Shown here piece after piece: positions 24,638-33,719 of a stretch of 64,000 bases of DNA. The DNA is from Oscillospiraceae bacterium. GTDB taxonomy: Bacteria; Bacillota; Clostridia; Oscillospirales; Ruminococcaceae. Numbering within the stretch: position 1 is the stretch's first letter; every line of letters begins with the position of its first letter. The stretch spans positions 1 through 64,000 of the forward strand of contig JAFRTG010000036.1 of assembly GCA_017427265.1 (NCBI GenBank), written 5' to 3'. The translations under genes and the position numbers were made by a program. The notes below the pieces were generated by a model. It searched no databases and had not been told where the DNA came from. It saw nothing but the letters and a program-made list of their open reading frames with translations.

Positions 24638-25363
24638 ATGAATCTCGACGATTTGCTGAAGGAAGCGATTACCAAGCCGGAGAAGCGCTCGCTGTTTCTC
24701 CAGATGCTGATTAAGAGCGATGTCTATGTCATATGCAAGAGGCCGGTGAAGCAGGATGAGGTCAACGGCGGCATTTCCATGGAGCTTGTGACAACGCAAA
24801 ATCCTGACGGCGATATTTTCATTCCGTTTTTCACGAGTTACCGTTCTCTGCAGCAGTTTGCAAAGCGCTTTGTCAACTGCTACCGCCTGAACTGCCTGCG
24901 CTTGTTTGACCTGATCCAGTCCGCGAATGCCGTGCTGAATCCGAATTCCTACGGCAAGGAGTTTTCCTCGCAGGAAATCAAGAGCATTCTCATGGTTGCG
25001 CGGAACCTGAATATTCCGGCAATCTCCATGAAGGAGGAGGAAACGATCGAATACCGCAAATGCCAGCGGAATGTCGATCATCTGCTTCGGCCGGTTACGC
25101 GGTTCCTCGCCAAGCAGTCCAATGTGGACGCCTGCTATCTGGTCGAGATGATCCGCGGATGCGAAAAACCGCAGATTCTTTTTGTATTCGATATGAACGG
25201 CAATACGAGAAAGCTGTTCTTCCCGCTCTCCAAATATCTGCAGAGCTACACCAAGCAGGGCGATTCGCTGGTGTTCATCAGTCTGGAAGAGCCCGCTGCA
25301 AAAAAAGCAATTCAGGATGTGGATCCGTTCTATATCCGCAAGAAGCGCTTCTTTGAACGCTGA
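24638..25363 (+). CDS. SseB-family-like protein
   Basis: A 241-residue soluble protein. The first ~120 residues resemble an SseB N-terminal domain (SDVYVICKRPV, DIFIPFFTSYRSLQQFA, NCLRLFDLIQSANAVLNPNSYGKEFSSQEI) and the last ~100 an SseB-like C-terminal domain. SseB is named for serine sensitivity in E. coli, but the biochemical role is unknown. AAAGGAGG precedes the ATG. It lies in the co-directional block between ruvA and ruvB. Confidence 0.65.
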   Translation: MNLDDLLKEAITKPEKRSLFLQMLIKSDVYVICKRPVKQDEVNGGISMELVTTQNPDGDIFIPFFTSYRSLQQFAKRFVNCYRLNCLRLFDLIQSANAVLNPNSYGKEFSSQEIKSILMVARNLNIPAISMKEEETIEYRKCQRNVDHLLRPVTRFLAKQSNVDACYLVEMIRGCEKPQILFVFDMNGNTRKLFFPLSKYLQSYTKQGDSLVFISLEEPAAKKAIQDVDPFYIRKKRFFER

Positions 25364-25393
25364 TGGTTTCTGCAAAGGAAAGGAGTGTCTGTT

Positions 25394-25633
25394 ATGCCCC
25401 CGAAGTGTAAACCGGAAAGCTCGCATTCTTCCAAACCGGCCGCTGAGAAAACCGCTGCGGAAGAACCGAAGGAAAAAATGCTGACTGCTGAAGCAGCCGC
25501 GGAGCCGGAGGCTGCCGGCGGACCTTCCCCGAAGCCGGAAAGCTCGCATCTCAGCAGCCCGAAGCCTTCTCCGAAGCCTGAAACAAACCATGCGCCGGAG
25601 AAGAAGGCGGCATCTGCCGTGAAAGAAGTCTGA
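25394..25633 (+). CDS. Small disordered protein, MPPK-Ser/His N-terminus
   Basis: A 79-residue protein of very low complexity (Pro, Ser, Lys, Glu, Ala), predicted disordered. It begins Met-Pro-Pro-Lys then PESSHSS, the same N-terminal signature as the next two proteins, but lacks their membrane span and C-terminal domain. The ATG at 25394 follows AAAGGAAAGGAG; a GTG at 25385 is possible. The function is unknown. Confidence 0.65.
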   Translation: MPPKCKPESSHSSKPAAEKTAAEEPKEKMLTAEAAAEPEAAGGPSPKPESSHLSSPKPSPKPETNHAPEKKAASAVKEV

Positions 25634-25683
25634 TTCCCCTGCATTCGCAGAGAACGGGACGTTTCATTTGAAAGGAGTTCAAA

Positions 25684-26340
25684 ATGCCCCCGAAAGGCCG
25701 ACCGACAAGTTCTCATTCATCCCGTCCGACATCGCATTCGTCTCACAGCTCTCATTCATCTCACTCATCACATTCGTCGCATTCATCCGGATATCATCAT
25801 TCCCCCTCGCATCATCACTCGCATTACGGCGGGTCGTATCATCATTACGGCAGGCCGGATTACGGGCGTCCGTATCACCGCTCGTCCTATATCGGCGGCG
25901 GCCGCTCGCTGATCGGAAGCTGCATTTCCGTCATTGCGTTCATCGCGCTGATCGTCTTTATCGCTGTGGTTGTTGTGCTGAACAGGAATAAATGGGGCAG
26001 CAGCAATCATAACCAGAACCAGAATCAGCAGCATGCAATCGGGATGCAGTCGGAAGCGCATGACAGCATGTATGTTGCACCGCTGGAGCGTGATGTTCCG
26101 TGGAATTCGGAATATGATGCATATTATGACAAGCAGACAGACTGCTACTTTTTCATGAATACCGAGATGGATCCGCCGATCTGGCAGTATTGGTTTGAGG
26201 GAATCTCATCCGATTACGGCGATTACGGCTGGATGGAATGGGATGCACGCGAGAGCCGCTGGTATATCCAGAACGGCCGTGATAACTGGATTGTGCTCCC
26301 GGAAAAATACGATGCCAATCAGCTCTGGCATTTTGACTGA
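25684..26340 (+). CDS. MPPKGRP-type Ser/His-rich membrane protein A
   Basis: A 218-residue protein. It opens with Met-Pro-Pro-Lys-Gly-Arg-Pro, then repeated His-Ser-Ser triplets and a His/Tyr/Gly-rich stretch. One membrane span follows (LIGSCISVIAFIALIVFIAVVVVL, about 77-98). The last ~90 residues form a Trp/Tyr/Asp-rich domain (RDVPWNSEYDAYYD, CYFFMNTEMDPPIWQYWFEG, SDYGDYGWMEWDA) shared with the next protein at high identity. I know no function for this architecture. His-rich repeats could bind metal, which is inference. AAAGGAG precedes the ATG. Confidence 0.78.
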   Translation: MPPKGRPTSSHSSRPTSHSSHSSHSSHSSHSSHSSGYHHSPSHHHSHYGGSYHHYGRPDYGRPYHRSSYIGGGRSLIGSCISVIAFIALIVFIAVVVVLNRNKWGSSNHNQNQNQQHAIGMQSEAHDSMYVAPLERDVPWNSEYDAYYDKQTDCYFFMNTEMDPPIWQYWFEGISSDYGDYGWMEWDARESRWYIQNGRDNWIVLPEKYDANQLWHFD

Positions 26341-26379
26341 GAACGGTACAGCTTTGTAGAAACGAAAGGGGTAATTGCA

Positions 26380-27423
26380 ATGCCGCCGAAAGGACGTCCG
26401 TCAAGCTCACACTCCTCGCGTCCGTCATCGTCCGGACATTCTTCGCATTCATCCGGACATTCTTCACACTCGTCGCATTCTTCACATTCATCGCATTCTT
26501 CGTTCGGGCACTCGTTGCACTCTTCGTTCGGGCATTCATCGCATTCCGCGCCGCCTCCCGGCGGTTCTCATCATTCCGGCTTCGGCGGTTCGCGTCCGCC
26601 GCAGCACGGATACGGCGCACCGCCTCCTCCGCCTCCGCGCCGTGACTACGGCAGAAGGCATTCTTCTTCCGGCGGTTTCCTGACCGGCATGGCAGTCGGC
26701 AGTGCGCTGAGCCGCAATCAGAGCGGCGGCAACACGACATATGTGCAGCAGACCGTTGTACAGCAGCCCGCTGCAATGCTCTATGACTGCCCGTTCTGCT
26801 GCAGCAGAGTGACCGGAAAGCCCTCTGACGACGGCCTGCATCCGCTGACCTGTCCGAACTGCGGCGGCATTTTGCAGGAGAGCAACGCAGTGCCGGTGCA
26901 GCCGCAGCCTGTGCAGAGCACACCGGCTTCCTACAGCAGCACGGCTCCGACATCATCTTATTCCTCGAATCCGTCGGCCGGCTATAAGGCCAAGTCCTGC
27001 CTCGGCACACTGTTCGGGGTGCTGGTGATCTGCGGCATCATCACAGCGATGCTCTGGATCGTGCTCGGCGGCTGTAACCGCAATGACAATTACGGCGGCT
27101 ACCATCAGGAGCCGAACGGCTATCATGAGCAGGCAGAGCAGCACGATGCGATCTATGTTTCCGCACTCGGCCGGGATGTTCCGTGGGATTCGGAATATGA
27201 CAGCTACTACGACAGAGAGACGGACTGCTATTTCTTCCTGAATTCGGAAATGGATCCGCCGGTCTGGCAGTACTGGTATGAGGGCGTGTCCTCGGATTAC
27301 GGCGATTACGGCTGGATGGAATGGGATGCAAAAGAAAAAAGCTGGTACATCCAGACCGGAAAGGACAAGTGGAGTCCGCTGCCGGAGGACAAGATCCGGA
27401 GCTATTTCTGGCACTTTGACTGA
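26380..27423 (+). CDS. MPPKGRP-type Ser/His-rich membrane protein B with zinc ribbon
   Basis: A 347-residue paralogue of the preceding protein. It has the same MPPKGRP start and His-Ser-Ser repeats, then Pro/Gly-rich linker sequence. A likely zinc ribbon follows (YDCPFCCSRV ... LTCPNCGG, about residues 137-165). A disordered linker leads to one span (GTLFGVLVICGIITAMLWIVLGG) and the Trp/Tyr/Asp-rich C-terminal domain (RDVPWDSEYDSYYD, FFLNSEMDPPVWQYWYEG). The zinc ribbon is absent from protein A. It ends directly before ruvB. Confidence 0.78.
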   Translation: MPPKGRPSSSHSSRPSSSGHSSHSSGHSSHSSHSSHSSHSSFGHSLHSSFGHSSHSAPPPGGSHHSGFGGSRPPQHGYGAPPPPPPRRDYGRRHSSSGGFLTGMAVGSALSRNQSGGNTTYVQQTVVQQPAAMLYDCPFCCSRVTGKPSDDGLHPLTCPNCGGILQESNAVPVQPQPVQSTPASYSSTAPTSSYSSNPSAGYKAKSCLGTLFGVLVICGIITAMLWIVLGGCNRNDNYGGYHQEPNGYHEQAEQHDAIYVSALGRDVPWDSEYDSYYDRETDCYFFLNSEMDPPVWQYWYEGVSSDYGDYGWMEWDAKEKSWYIQTGKDKWSPLPEDKIRSYFWHFD

Positions 27424-27447
27424 GTGCCTGAGGAGATATCTGATTTT

Positions 27448-28518
27448 ATGATTCAAACTGGAAATCCCGTGTTTGAGGAGGACGAGGAGCGCCTTGCAAG
27501 TCCTGAGGTTCTGCCGCAGGACGGCGATCTGGAGGTTTCTCTCCGTCCGAAAACACTGAATGACTATATCGGGCAGGAGCAGGTCAAGCAGAATCTTGCG
27601 GTGTATATCGAAGCGGCCAGACGCCGCGGCGAGCCGCTCGACCATGTGCTGCTTTACGGCCCGCCCGGACTCGGAAAAACAACGCTTTCGGGCATTATTG
27701 CGCATGAGCTGGGTGTCAACCTGCGGGTGACCTCCGGCCCGGCGATCGAAAAGCCCGGCGATCTTGCCGCGCTGCTGACGAATCTCGGCCGCGGCGATGT
27801 GCTGTTCGTGGACGAGATTCACCGGCTGTCCCGTGCCGTGGAGGAGATCCTCTATCCGGCACTGGAGGACAGAGCACTCGATATTATGATCGGCAAGGGG
27901 CCTTCTGCGCGGTCGATCCGCGTGGATCTGCAGCCCTTTACGCTGGTCGGCGCAACCACAAGAGCCGGTCAGCTTTCCGCACCGCTGCGTGACCGCTTCG
28001 GCATTGTGCAGCGGCTGGAGCTCTATACGCCGGAGCAGCTTTGCGATATCATCCGCAGAAGTGCGATGCTGCTCGATATTCCGTGTGAGACGGACGGCGC
28101 CATGGAGCTTGCAAGACGTTCCCGCGGAACGCCGCGTATTGCAAACAGACTGCTGCGGAGAGTCCGCGATTTTGCCGACGTGCTCGGAACGGGCGTCATC
28201 GACGCCAAGACTACGCGGGAGGCGCTGGAGCGGCTTGAAATTGATGAACTCGGACTGGACAAGCTCGATCACAGAATGCTCGATATGATGATCCGCGGGT
28301 ATCACGGCGGGCCGGTCGGTCTGGAAACACTTGCGTCCGCGATCGGTGAGGAGGCCGTGACGCTGGAGGATGTCTGCGAGCCGTATCTGATGCAGCTCGG
28401 AATGCTTGCACGGACGCCGCGCGGCAGATGTGCAACGCAGCTTGCCTATCAGCATCTCGGTTATCCGGTCGATGACCGCGTGATCGGTCAGCAGTATTCG
28501 CTTTCGGATATGCTGTAA
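27448..28518 (+). CDS. ruvB: Holliday junction branch migration helicase RuvB
   Basis: A 356-residue AAA+ motor that drives branch migration with RuvA. It shows Walker [12 protein letters not shown], Walker [11 protein letters not shown], sensor 1 [20 protein letters not shown], and the C-terminal winged helix with GPVGLETLA and [10 protein letters not shown]. The ATG at 27448 is preceded by GAGGAG; a GTG at 27424, four bases after the previous stop, would add eight residues. Although ruvC, ruvA and ruvB lie on one strand, five genes separate ruvA from ruvB. Confidence 0.96.
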   Translation: MIQTGNPVFEEDEERLASPEVLPQDGDLEVSLRPKTLNDYIGQEQVKQNLAVYIEAARRRGEPLDHVLLYGPPGLGKTTLSGIIAHELGVNLRVTSGPAIEKPGDLAALLTNLGRGDVLFVDEIHRLSRAVEEILYPALEDRALDIMIGKGPSARSIRVDLQPFTLVGATTRAGQLSAPLRDRFGIVQRLELYTPEQLCDIIRRSAMLLDIPCETDGAMELARRSRGTPRIANRLLRRVRDFADVLGTGVIDAKTTREALERLEIDELGLDKLDHRMLDMMIRGYHGGPVGLETLASAIGEEAVTLEDVCEPYLMQLGMLARTPRGRCATQLAYQHLGYPVDDRVIGQQYSLSDML

Positions 28519-28550
28519 TATTCTGGGACGGAAACAGTCAGGAGGGGACT

Positions 28551-29117
28551 ATGAGCTTCTTCTCGAAACGCAATTTCAGATACAATGAAAAGATACCGCT
28601 TCCGGAGGGCTTGATTAACGGTCAGGGTCTGGGGGCGGTATCCGGTATGAAATTCGGCCTTTCCAATATGAGCCGGAGCGGATGCGAGGTCATCGCGGTT
28701 TATAACGCGCTGCTGCTGCACGGACGCCGTGCACAGTTTCTGGAAATTGCAAGATATATGGAGCGGTTCCGCGTGCTGCTCGGATTCTGGGGCACGAATT
28801 TTCTTTCACTCGGACATTGTCTGAAGCATTACGGGCTGCACGCAAAGCGTGTCAGGAGACCGGAACCGGTCGCAGAAGCACTGGACAGCGGAAAAACGGT
28901 TGTCTTTGTCTACTGGTGCGGCAAACGGCTGCGGTCGTCCGTGCATACGGTCTGTCTGCAGAAGGGAAAAAGCGGCCTGCTGGTTTATAATGCATATAAC
29001 AGCTACGGGCGTGTGTATCACGCAAAATATGAGGATTATCTCAAAAGACGGAGCATGATCTTCGGATATATTATTCAGGATGATCCGCAGCCGGAAACAA
29101 AATCACCGGCAGAATGA
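28551..29117 (+). CDS. C39/papain-like cysteine peptidase-like protein
   Basis: A 188-residue protein, not a known named family. MSRSGCEVIAVYNALLL near residue 40 resembles the catalytic-Cys helix of C39-like papain folds. RSSVHTVCL near 130 could give the His and YNAYNSYG the Asn/Asp. No signal peptide or ABC module is present. GGAGG precedes the ATG. It sits between ruvB and a degenerate GlmM paralogue, all on one strand. A peptidase or transglutaminase-like activity is inference. Confidence 0.6.
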   Translation: MSFFSKRNFRYNEKIPLPEGLINGQGLGAVSGMKFGLSNMSRSGCEVIAVYNALLLHGRRAQFLEIARYMERFRVLLGFWGTNFLSLGHCLKHYGLHAKRVRRPEPVAEALDSGKTVVFVYWCGKRLRSSVHTVCLQKGKSGLLVYNAYNSYGRVYHAKYEDYLKRRSMIFGYIIQDDPQPETKSPAE

Positions 29118-29171
29118 CCCTGCCGGACAGGCACGGTCTTTCTCATCCTGCTGAACAGAGGTGAACAGACA

Positions 29172-30554
29172 TTGAGCAGATTTTTGCGGCCGGAAGGCCT
29201 GCGCGGTGTGGCAATCACCGAAATCACATGTGAACTGATGCTGCGGCTCGGCAGAGCGGCGGCGCAGGCTGTCGGCCGGAGCAGCAATCATCCGCCGGTG
29301 TTTTATATTTCCCATGATCCCCGCAGAGCAGCGGAGGCACTGGAGGCTGCGCTCTGTGCCGGTATCTGCGCGGGCGGCGGCATTGCGCATACGCTTGGCG
29401 TCCTGCCCTCGTCCGGCATGGCGATGATGCTTTCGGCAGAGGATGCCGAGGCTGGCATCGCGCTGACCGGCGGCGACCTGCCGTTTGAGTCGATCTGCGT
29501 CCGGTTATATTCCCGGAACGGTGCGCCGATGTCTCCGGAGCTCCTTGATGAGATTTCGGGATTGCTGCCGTCCTCGGCAGCGCTGCCGCTGAAATCGCAT
29601 CAGAACTGCGGCCTCATTGCCCGGCAGACCGATGCGCAGAAGCGCTATCTCAGACTGCTGGCGGCAAGACTCAATACGCCTGCCGATCTGCAGCAGAGCA
29701 AGCCGCTGCGTGTTGCTCTGGACTGCGCAAACGGCTCGGTCAGCGGGATCGCAGAAGCACTGTTCCGCCATATCGGCGCAGAGGTGCTGCTGATGAACTA
29801 TAACCCGGACGGCATCAACATCAACCGGGACTGCGGCGTGCAGTCGATGAAGCCGCTGCTGGAACTGGTCAAGGACTATAACTGCAATGCAGGCTTTGCC
29901 TTTGACGGCGACGGCGGCAGATGCCTTGCCGTGGACGAATCCGGCGAGCTGCTCGACGGTGATCGGATGCTGGCAATCCTCTGTGAGGACCGGCTGCAGC
30001 AGCAGGAAACTGCACGCAGACCTGCTCCGAATGTGATGCAGCGCGGCGTTGCAGCGACTGTCATGACGAATCTCGGCTTTCTGCGCTATGCGAAGGCCAA
30101 AAATATTCCGCTGCATATTACGCAGCCTGCGCCGCAGTTTGTGCTCGATAAGATGCACAACTTCGGGCTGGCGCTCGGCGGAGACGGCTCCGGCTATCTC
30201 TACTTCGACGACGCGCCTGCGCCGGACGGTCTGCTGACGGCCGCGCGGATTCTGCAGGTCATGCAGCGAACCGGTCAGCCGCTGAGCAAGCTCTCCGGCG
30301 TCATGGAGCACGACCCGCAGGTCGCGGTCTCTGTCCGGATTCCGCAGTACTGGCGCGAAATCTGGAAGAATGACCCGCAGATCACGCGCTTTATTGCGGC
30401 GTGTGAGGACGAGCTCGGTACAGACGGCAGAATCCTTGTGCGGGAACGCCGGGACGATGCGTCCATCCGTGTCATGCTGGAGGGACGCGACTTCAAGCGA
30501 ATCAATAATTATGCGTTTGCAATCGCAGAGGTGATTCAGACGCGAACCAAATAA
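29172..30554 (+). CDS. Phosphoglucosamine mutase-like protein lacking catalytic residues
   Basis: A 460-residue protein that aligns over its length with GlmM (N-terminal FLRPEGLRGVA, DAEAGIAL, LDCANGSVSGIAEALF, YNPDGININRDCG). All four active-site loops are altered: the Ser of the SASHNP phosphoserine loop is replaced in LTGGDLPFE. The metal loop reads DGDGGR instead of DGDGDR. The sugar loop GGEQSGH has become GGDGSGY, and the phosphate-binding RPSGTEP is ERRDDAS. Such a protein probably cannot do the mutase reaction and may be a regulator or a diverged enzyme. It starts with TTG. Confidence 0.8.
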   Translation: MSRFLRPEGLRGVAITEITCELMLRLGRAAAQAVGRSSNHPPVFYISHDPRRAAEALEAALCAGICAGGGIAHTLGVLPSSGMAMMLSAEDAEAGIALTGGDLPFESICVRLYSRNGAPMSPELLDEISGLLPSSAALPLKSHQNCGLIARQTDAQKRYLRLLAARLNTPADLQQSKPLRVALDCANGSVSGIAEALFRHIGAEVLLMNYNPDGININRDCGVQSMKPLLELVKDYNCNAGFAFDGDGGRCLAVDESGELLDGDRMLAILCEDRLQQQETARRPAPNVMQRGVAATVMTNLGFLRYAKAKNIPLHITQPAPQFVLDKMHNFGLALGGDGSGYLYFDDAPAPDGLLTAARILQVMQRTGQPLSKLSGVMEHDPQVAVSVRIPQYWREIWKNDPQITRFIAACEDELGTDGRILVRERRDDASIRVMLEGRDFKRINNYAFAIAEVIQTRTK

Positions 30555-30599
30555 GCGGCATTCGTTTTCGGCGGATGCTGCGGAAGGCTGAACAGGAAT

Positions 30600-31469
30600 A
30601 TGAGAATTGCAAAAAACTGGGCGGATTACCGCCTGATTGATACCAAATGCGGCGAGCGGCTTGAGCGCTGGGGTGATATCACGCTGATCCGGCCGGATCC
30701 GCAGGTCATCTGGCAGACGGCGCCGCTGACAGATCTCTGGCATCATGCTGACGGGCACTATCATCGCTCCAAATCGGGCGGCGGACAGTGGGAATATCAC
30801 AGAAAACCGCCGGAGAGCTGGCAGATCGGTTATCAGTCGCTGCGGTTTATCGTCCGCCCGACCGGCTTCAAGCATACGGGACTGTTCCCGGAGCAGGCCG
30901 TCAACTGGGACTGGATGACTGAAAAAATCCGCGGTGCGGGAAGGCCCGTCCGCGTGCTGAACCTTTTTGCCTATACAGGCGGCGCGACGCTGGCCTGCGC
31001 GGCTGCGGGCGCTGAAGTCTGCCATGTGGACGCGGCAAAGGGCATGGTGCAGTGGGCGAGAGAAAATGCCGCCGCATCCGGCCTGACGGAGAAGCCGGTT
31101 CGCTGGATTGTCGATGACTGCGAAAAATTTATCCGCAGAGAGGCGCGCCGCGGCAAGACCTATGATGCAATCATCATGGACCCGCCGAGCTACGGGCGCG
31201 GTCCGGGCGGCGAGATCTGGAAGCTCGAAAACAGCATTTATCCGCTGGTGGAGGCCTGTCTCGATGTGCTCTCTGACAATCCGCTTTTCTTTTTGCTCAA
31301 CAGCTATACGACGGGGCTTTCGCCGTCGGTAATGGGCTATCTGCTGCACAGTCTGATTGTGCCGAAATTCGGCGGAACGGTTTCCGCAGATGAAATCGGT
31401 CTGCCGGTGGAGCTTGCCAAGGCTGCGCTTCCGTGCGGCGCGACGGCAATCTGGCAGGCTGAATCTTAA
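30600..31469 (+). CDS. Class I SAM-dependent methyltransferase (RlmI-like)
   Basis: A 289-residue protein with a Rossmann-type methyltransferase fold in the C-terminal two-thirds. The SAM motif is VLNLFAYTGGATLACAAAG with VDAAKGMVQWARENAAASGL after it, and IIMDPPSYGRG is the catalytic block. This set matches the RlmI/RlmK group of 23S rRNA methyltransferases. No PUA domain is seen, so the exact target nucleotide is unsure. It begins 46 bases after the mutase-like gene. Confidence 0.85.
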   Translation: MRIAKNWADYRLIDTKCGERLERWGDITLIRPDPQVIWQTAPLTDLWHHADGHYHRSKSGGGQWEYHRKPPESWQIGYQSLRFIVRPTGFKHTGLFPEQAVNWDWMTEKIRGAGRPVRVLNLFAYTGGATLACAAAGAEVCHVDAAKGMVQWARENAAASGLTEKPVRWIVDDCEKFIRREARRGKTYDAIIMDPPSYGRGPGGEIWKLENSIYPLVEACLDVLSDNPLFFLLNSYTTGLSPSVMGYLLHSLIVPKFGGTVSADEIGLPVELAKAALPCGATAIWQAES

Positions 31470-31470
31470 A

Positions 31471-31953
31471 ATGGAAATACGAAGATTTAAAAAGGAAGAT
31501 GCCGAAGCGGTTGCTGCGGTTGTCTGTGAGACAGCTGCTGTCAGCAATGCAAAGGATTATCCGCCGGAATACATTGAAGAACTGAAACGCACGCATACGG
31601 CGGAGGTTTTGCTGGAGCGTGCTGCGCAGGGACATATGTATGTTGCCTGTGCGGACGGAAAAATCGTCGGAACCGGTACGGTTGCGCCCTTCTGGGGCAG
31701 CGTCACGGAAAGCATTCTGCTGACGATCTTTGTGCTGCCGGCTTATCAGGGCAAAGGCATCGGCCGGGCGCTCATTGAAACGCTTGAGCAGGATGAATAT
31801 GCGCTGCGGGCGAATCGTATTGAGATTCCCGCCTCGCTGACCGGCGTGGATTTTTACCGGCATCTCGGATACGAATACAAGGACGGCATCACAGAGCCGG
31901 AAAACGGCCTGATGTACCGTCTGGAGAAACGGAAAGCTGTAACCTCTGACTGA
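31471..31953 (+). CDS. GNAT-family N-acetyltransferase
   Basis: A 160-residue acetyl-CoA-dependent acetyltransferase. The acetyl-CoA loop VLPAYQGKGIGRALIETL lies near residue 88 and GVDFYRHLGYEYKDG near 130 forms the last strands. The ATG at 31471 is one base after the methyltransferase stop and gives a standard GNAT length. The substrate is unknown. Confidence 0.88.
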   Translation: MEIRRFKKEDAEAVAAVVCETAAVSNAKDYPPEYIEELKRTHTAEVLLERAAQGHMYVACADGKIVGTGTVAPFWGSVTESILLTIFVLPAYQGKGIGRALIETLEQDEYALRANRIEIPASLTGVDFYRHLGYEYKDGITEPENGLMYRLEKRKAVTSD

Positions 31954-31965
31954 ACGGAGAACCCT

Positions 31966-32745
31966 ATGAAACAGATTGCTGTGGTCACAGGCGCGAGCAG
32001 CGGGCTCGGCCGTGAATTTGTAAAGCTGCTCTGCAGAGAGCCTGATCTGGATGAAATCTGGCTGATTGCGCGGAGCAAAGGCAAGCTGGAAGCAATGGCC
32101 TCCCGCAGCGGCGGCCGTCTGAAGCCCGTGCCGCTTGATCTTTCCGAACAGAAAAGCATGGACGCATTCGCGGAGATGCTGAACGCGCAGGACGTCCGCG
32201 TGCGGTATCTGGTCAACAGTGCCGGATACGGCAAATTCGGCGCATACAGCGATCTTTCCGCGGAACAGTCCCGCAACATGATCGACCTGAACATCAGCGG
32301 AACGGTCGGCATGTGCCTTGCCTGTATTCCGCATATGAAAAAGGGCGGCCGCATTCTCAATATCGCTTCGCTTGCTTCGGTCACGCCGCTGCCGTATCTC
32401 AATGTCTATGCAGCGACAAAGGCCTTTGTGCGGAGCTATTCGCGGGCGCTGAACCTTGAACTGCGGGAGAAGGGCATCTGTGTGACGGCCGTCTGTCCCG
32501 GCTGGATGGATACCGGGTTCATTGCCAATGCGCAGACCGGTGCCAAGCATTCGCCGACGGTTTTCGCGGCGATGACCAAGCCGGACGGCGTCGCGGCCAA
32601 AGCGCTGCGGGATGCAAAAGCAGGAAAGGATCTTTCCGTTTACGGGTTCTTCCCGAAGCTGACCTATTTCGGCGCCAAGCTGCTGCCGCAGAAATTGATA
32701 ATGCAGTCATGGCTGCAGATGCAGGCGGGCAGTCGTCGCCGATGA
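31966..32745 (+). CDS. SDR-family oxidoreductase
   Basis: A 259-residue short-chain dehydrogenase/reductase. The cofactor motif TGASSGLG is near residue 8, NSAGYGKFG near 82, and the catalytic set is Ser in NIASLAS with YAATK (Tyr, Lys) near 145. Asp or Arg residues after the second strand suggest NADP use. GGAG precedes the ATG. The substrate is unknown; it is co-directional with the neighbouring GNAT. Confidence 0.9.
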   Translation: MKQIAVVTGASSGLGREFVKLLCREPDLDEIWLIARSKGKLEAMASRSGGRLKPVPLDLSEQKSMDAFAEMLNAQDVRVRYLVNSAGYGKFGAYSDLSAEQSRNMIDLNISGTVGMCLACIPHMKKGGRILNIASLASVTPLPYLNVYAATKAFVRSYSRALNLELREKGICVTAVCPGWMDTGFIANAQTGAKHSPTVFAAMTKPDGVAAKALRDAKAGKDLSVYGFFPKLTYFGAKLLPQKLIMQSWLQMQAGSRRR

Positions 32746-32773
32746 CAGCATGACAAAGGAGTCATGATACAAG

Positions 32774-33427
32774 ATGCAATATAAAGTTGTTGACATGGAA
32801 ACGTATTACCGTCGCGGCGTATTCCGGCATTTTTCGCAGGACTGCAAATGCTCGGTTTCTGTGACGGCCAGAGTGGATGTGACCGCGCTGAAACAGTTTT
32901 CCAAAGAGACAGGTACGCGGTTTTATCTCAATTTCCTTTATGTGCTCAGCCGTGCGCTGAATGCAAAAGAAGATTACCGCCTTGCATGGGACTGGCAGAA
33001 CGAACGTCTGCTCTGCTGGGAAAAAATCAACCCGACGCAGTATGTGTTCCACGACGATACGGAGACCTTTACCGTTGCGTATACGGAATATGATACGGAT
33101 TATACCGTGTTCTATGCGCGGGCGCTTTCTGATCTGAAAGCGGCACAGAATACGCGGGATTACGGCCTTGACGAGGCGAATCACCCGAACTGGTTTGATG
33201 CTTCCTGCCTGCCGTGGCTCAGCTACGATTCCCTGAATATTGAGCTGCCGGACGGATACCTCTACTTCAATCCGATTATCAACTGGGGCGCTTACCGCGA
33301 AGAAAACGGCCGGCTGATGATGCCCGTTACGGTGCGGCTGAATCACGCCTCTGCGGACGGATTCCAGATCGCAAGGGTATTCAGACTGCTGGAAGAAACA
33401 ATGGCCGCGCTATGCGGAGGAGAATAA
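32774..33427 (+). CDS. Chloramphenicol-acetyltransferase-like protein
   Basis: A 217-residue protein of the CAT fold and normal CAT length. Typical N-terminal pattern: Tyr-Tyr near residue 11 and FRHF then KCSVSVTARVDVT. The catalytic motif HHxxxDG is present as NHASADG near residue 198, keeping the second (catalytic) His and the Asp-Gly but with Asn for the first His. It may be a resistance enzyme or another acetyltransferase; no antibiotic activity can be claimed. AAAGGAG lies 14 bases upstream of the ATG. Confidence 0.85.
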   Translation: MQYKVVDMETYYRRGVFRHFSQDCKCSVSVTARVDVTALKQFSKETGTRFYLNFLYVLSRALNAKEDYRLAWDWQNERLLCWEKINPTQYVFHDDTETFTVAYTEYDTDYTVFYARALSDLKAAQNTRDYGLDEANHPNWFDASCLPWLSYDSLNIELPDGYLYFNPIINWGAYREENGRLMMPVTVRLNHASADGFQIARVFRLLEETMAALCGGE

Positions 33428-33430
33428 CAG

Positions 33431-33661
33431 ATGAAATGTCCGTTTTGCGGAAAAGAAATGCAGCAGGGTGTTCTGTCGGGGCATGACCGCTCGCAGATTA
33501 CCTGGAAGGCCGGAGAACAGTCCGCGTCCCTGTTTGACAGAATGATGGGGAACGGAAAGCTGACTGCTGCAAAATACGGTCTTGCGTCTTTTTCGATTGA
33601 GGCATATTATTGCGATGACTGCAAGAAGATGATACTTGATACCGACATACAGAAATTCTGA
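33431..33661 (+). CDS. Small zinc-ribbon protein
   Basis: A 76-residue protein with a metal-binding set of CPFCGKEM at the N-terminus and YYCDDCKKM near residue 63, so four Cys in two CxxC pairs. It resembles small DUF6487-type proteins of Firmicutes. Its start lies three bases after the CAT-like gene stop, with GGAGGAG just before it. The function is unknown. Confidence 0.8.
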   Translation: MKCPFCGKEMQQGVLSGHDRSQITWKAGEQSASLFDRMMGNGKLTAAKYGLASFSIEAYYCDDCKKMILDTDIQKF

Positions 33662-33719
33662 CTGACCGTTCACGCTCTGACTGCGGCGAACGATAGATCA
33701 ATGGAGGCCGGCACTGCCG

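Noticed and set aside
25720-26560. Repetitive TCNCAY tracts as a repeat array
   Set aside because: They encode His-Ser-Ser repeats in two clear proteins, not a separate element.
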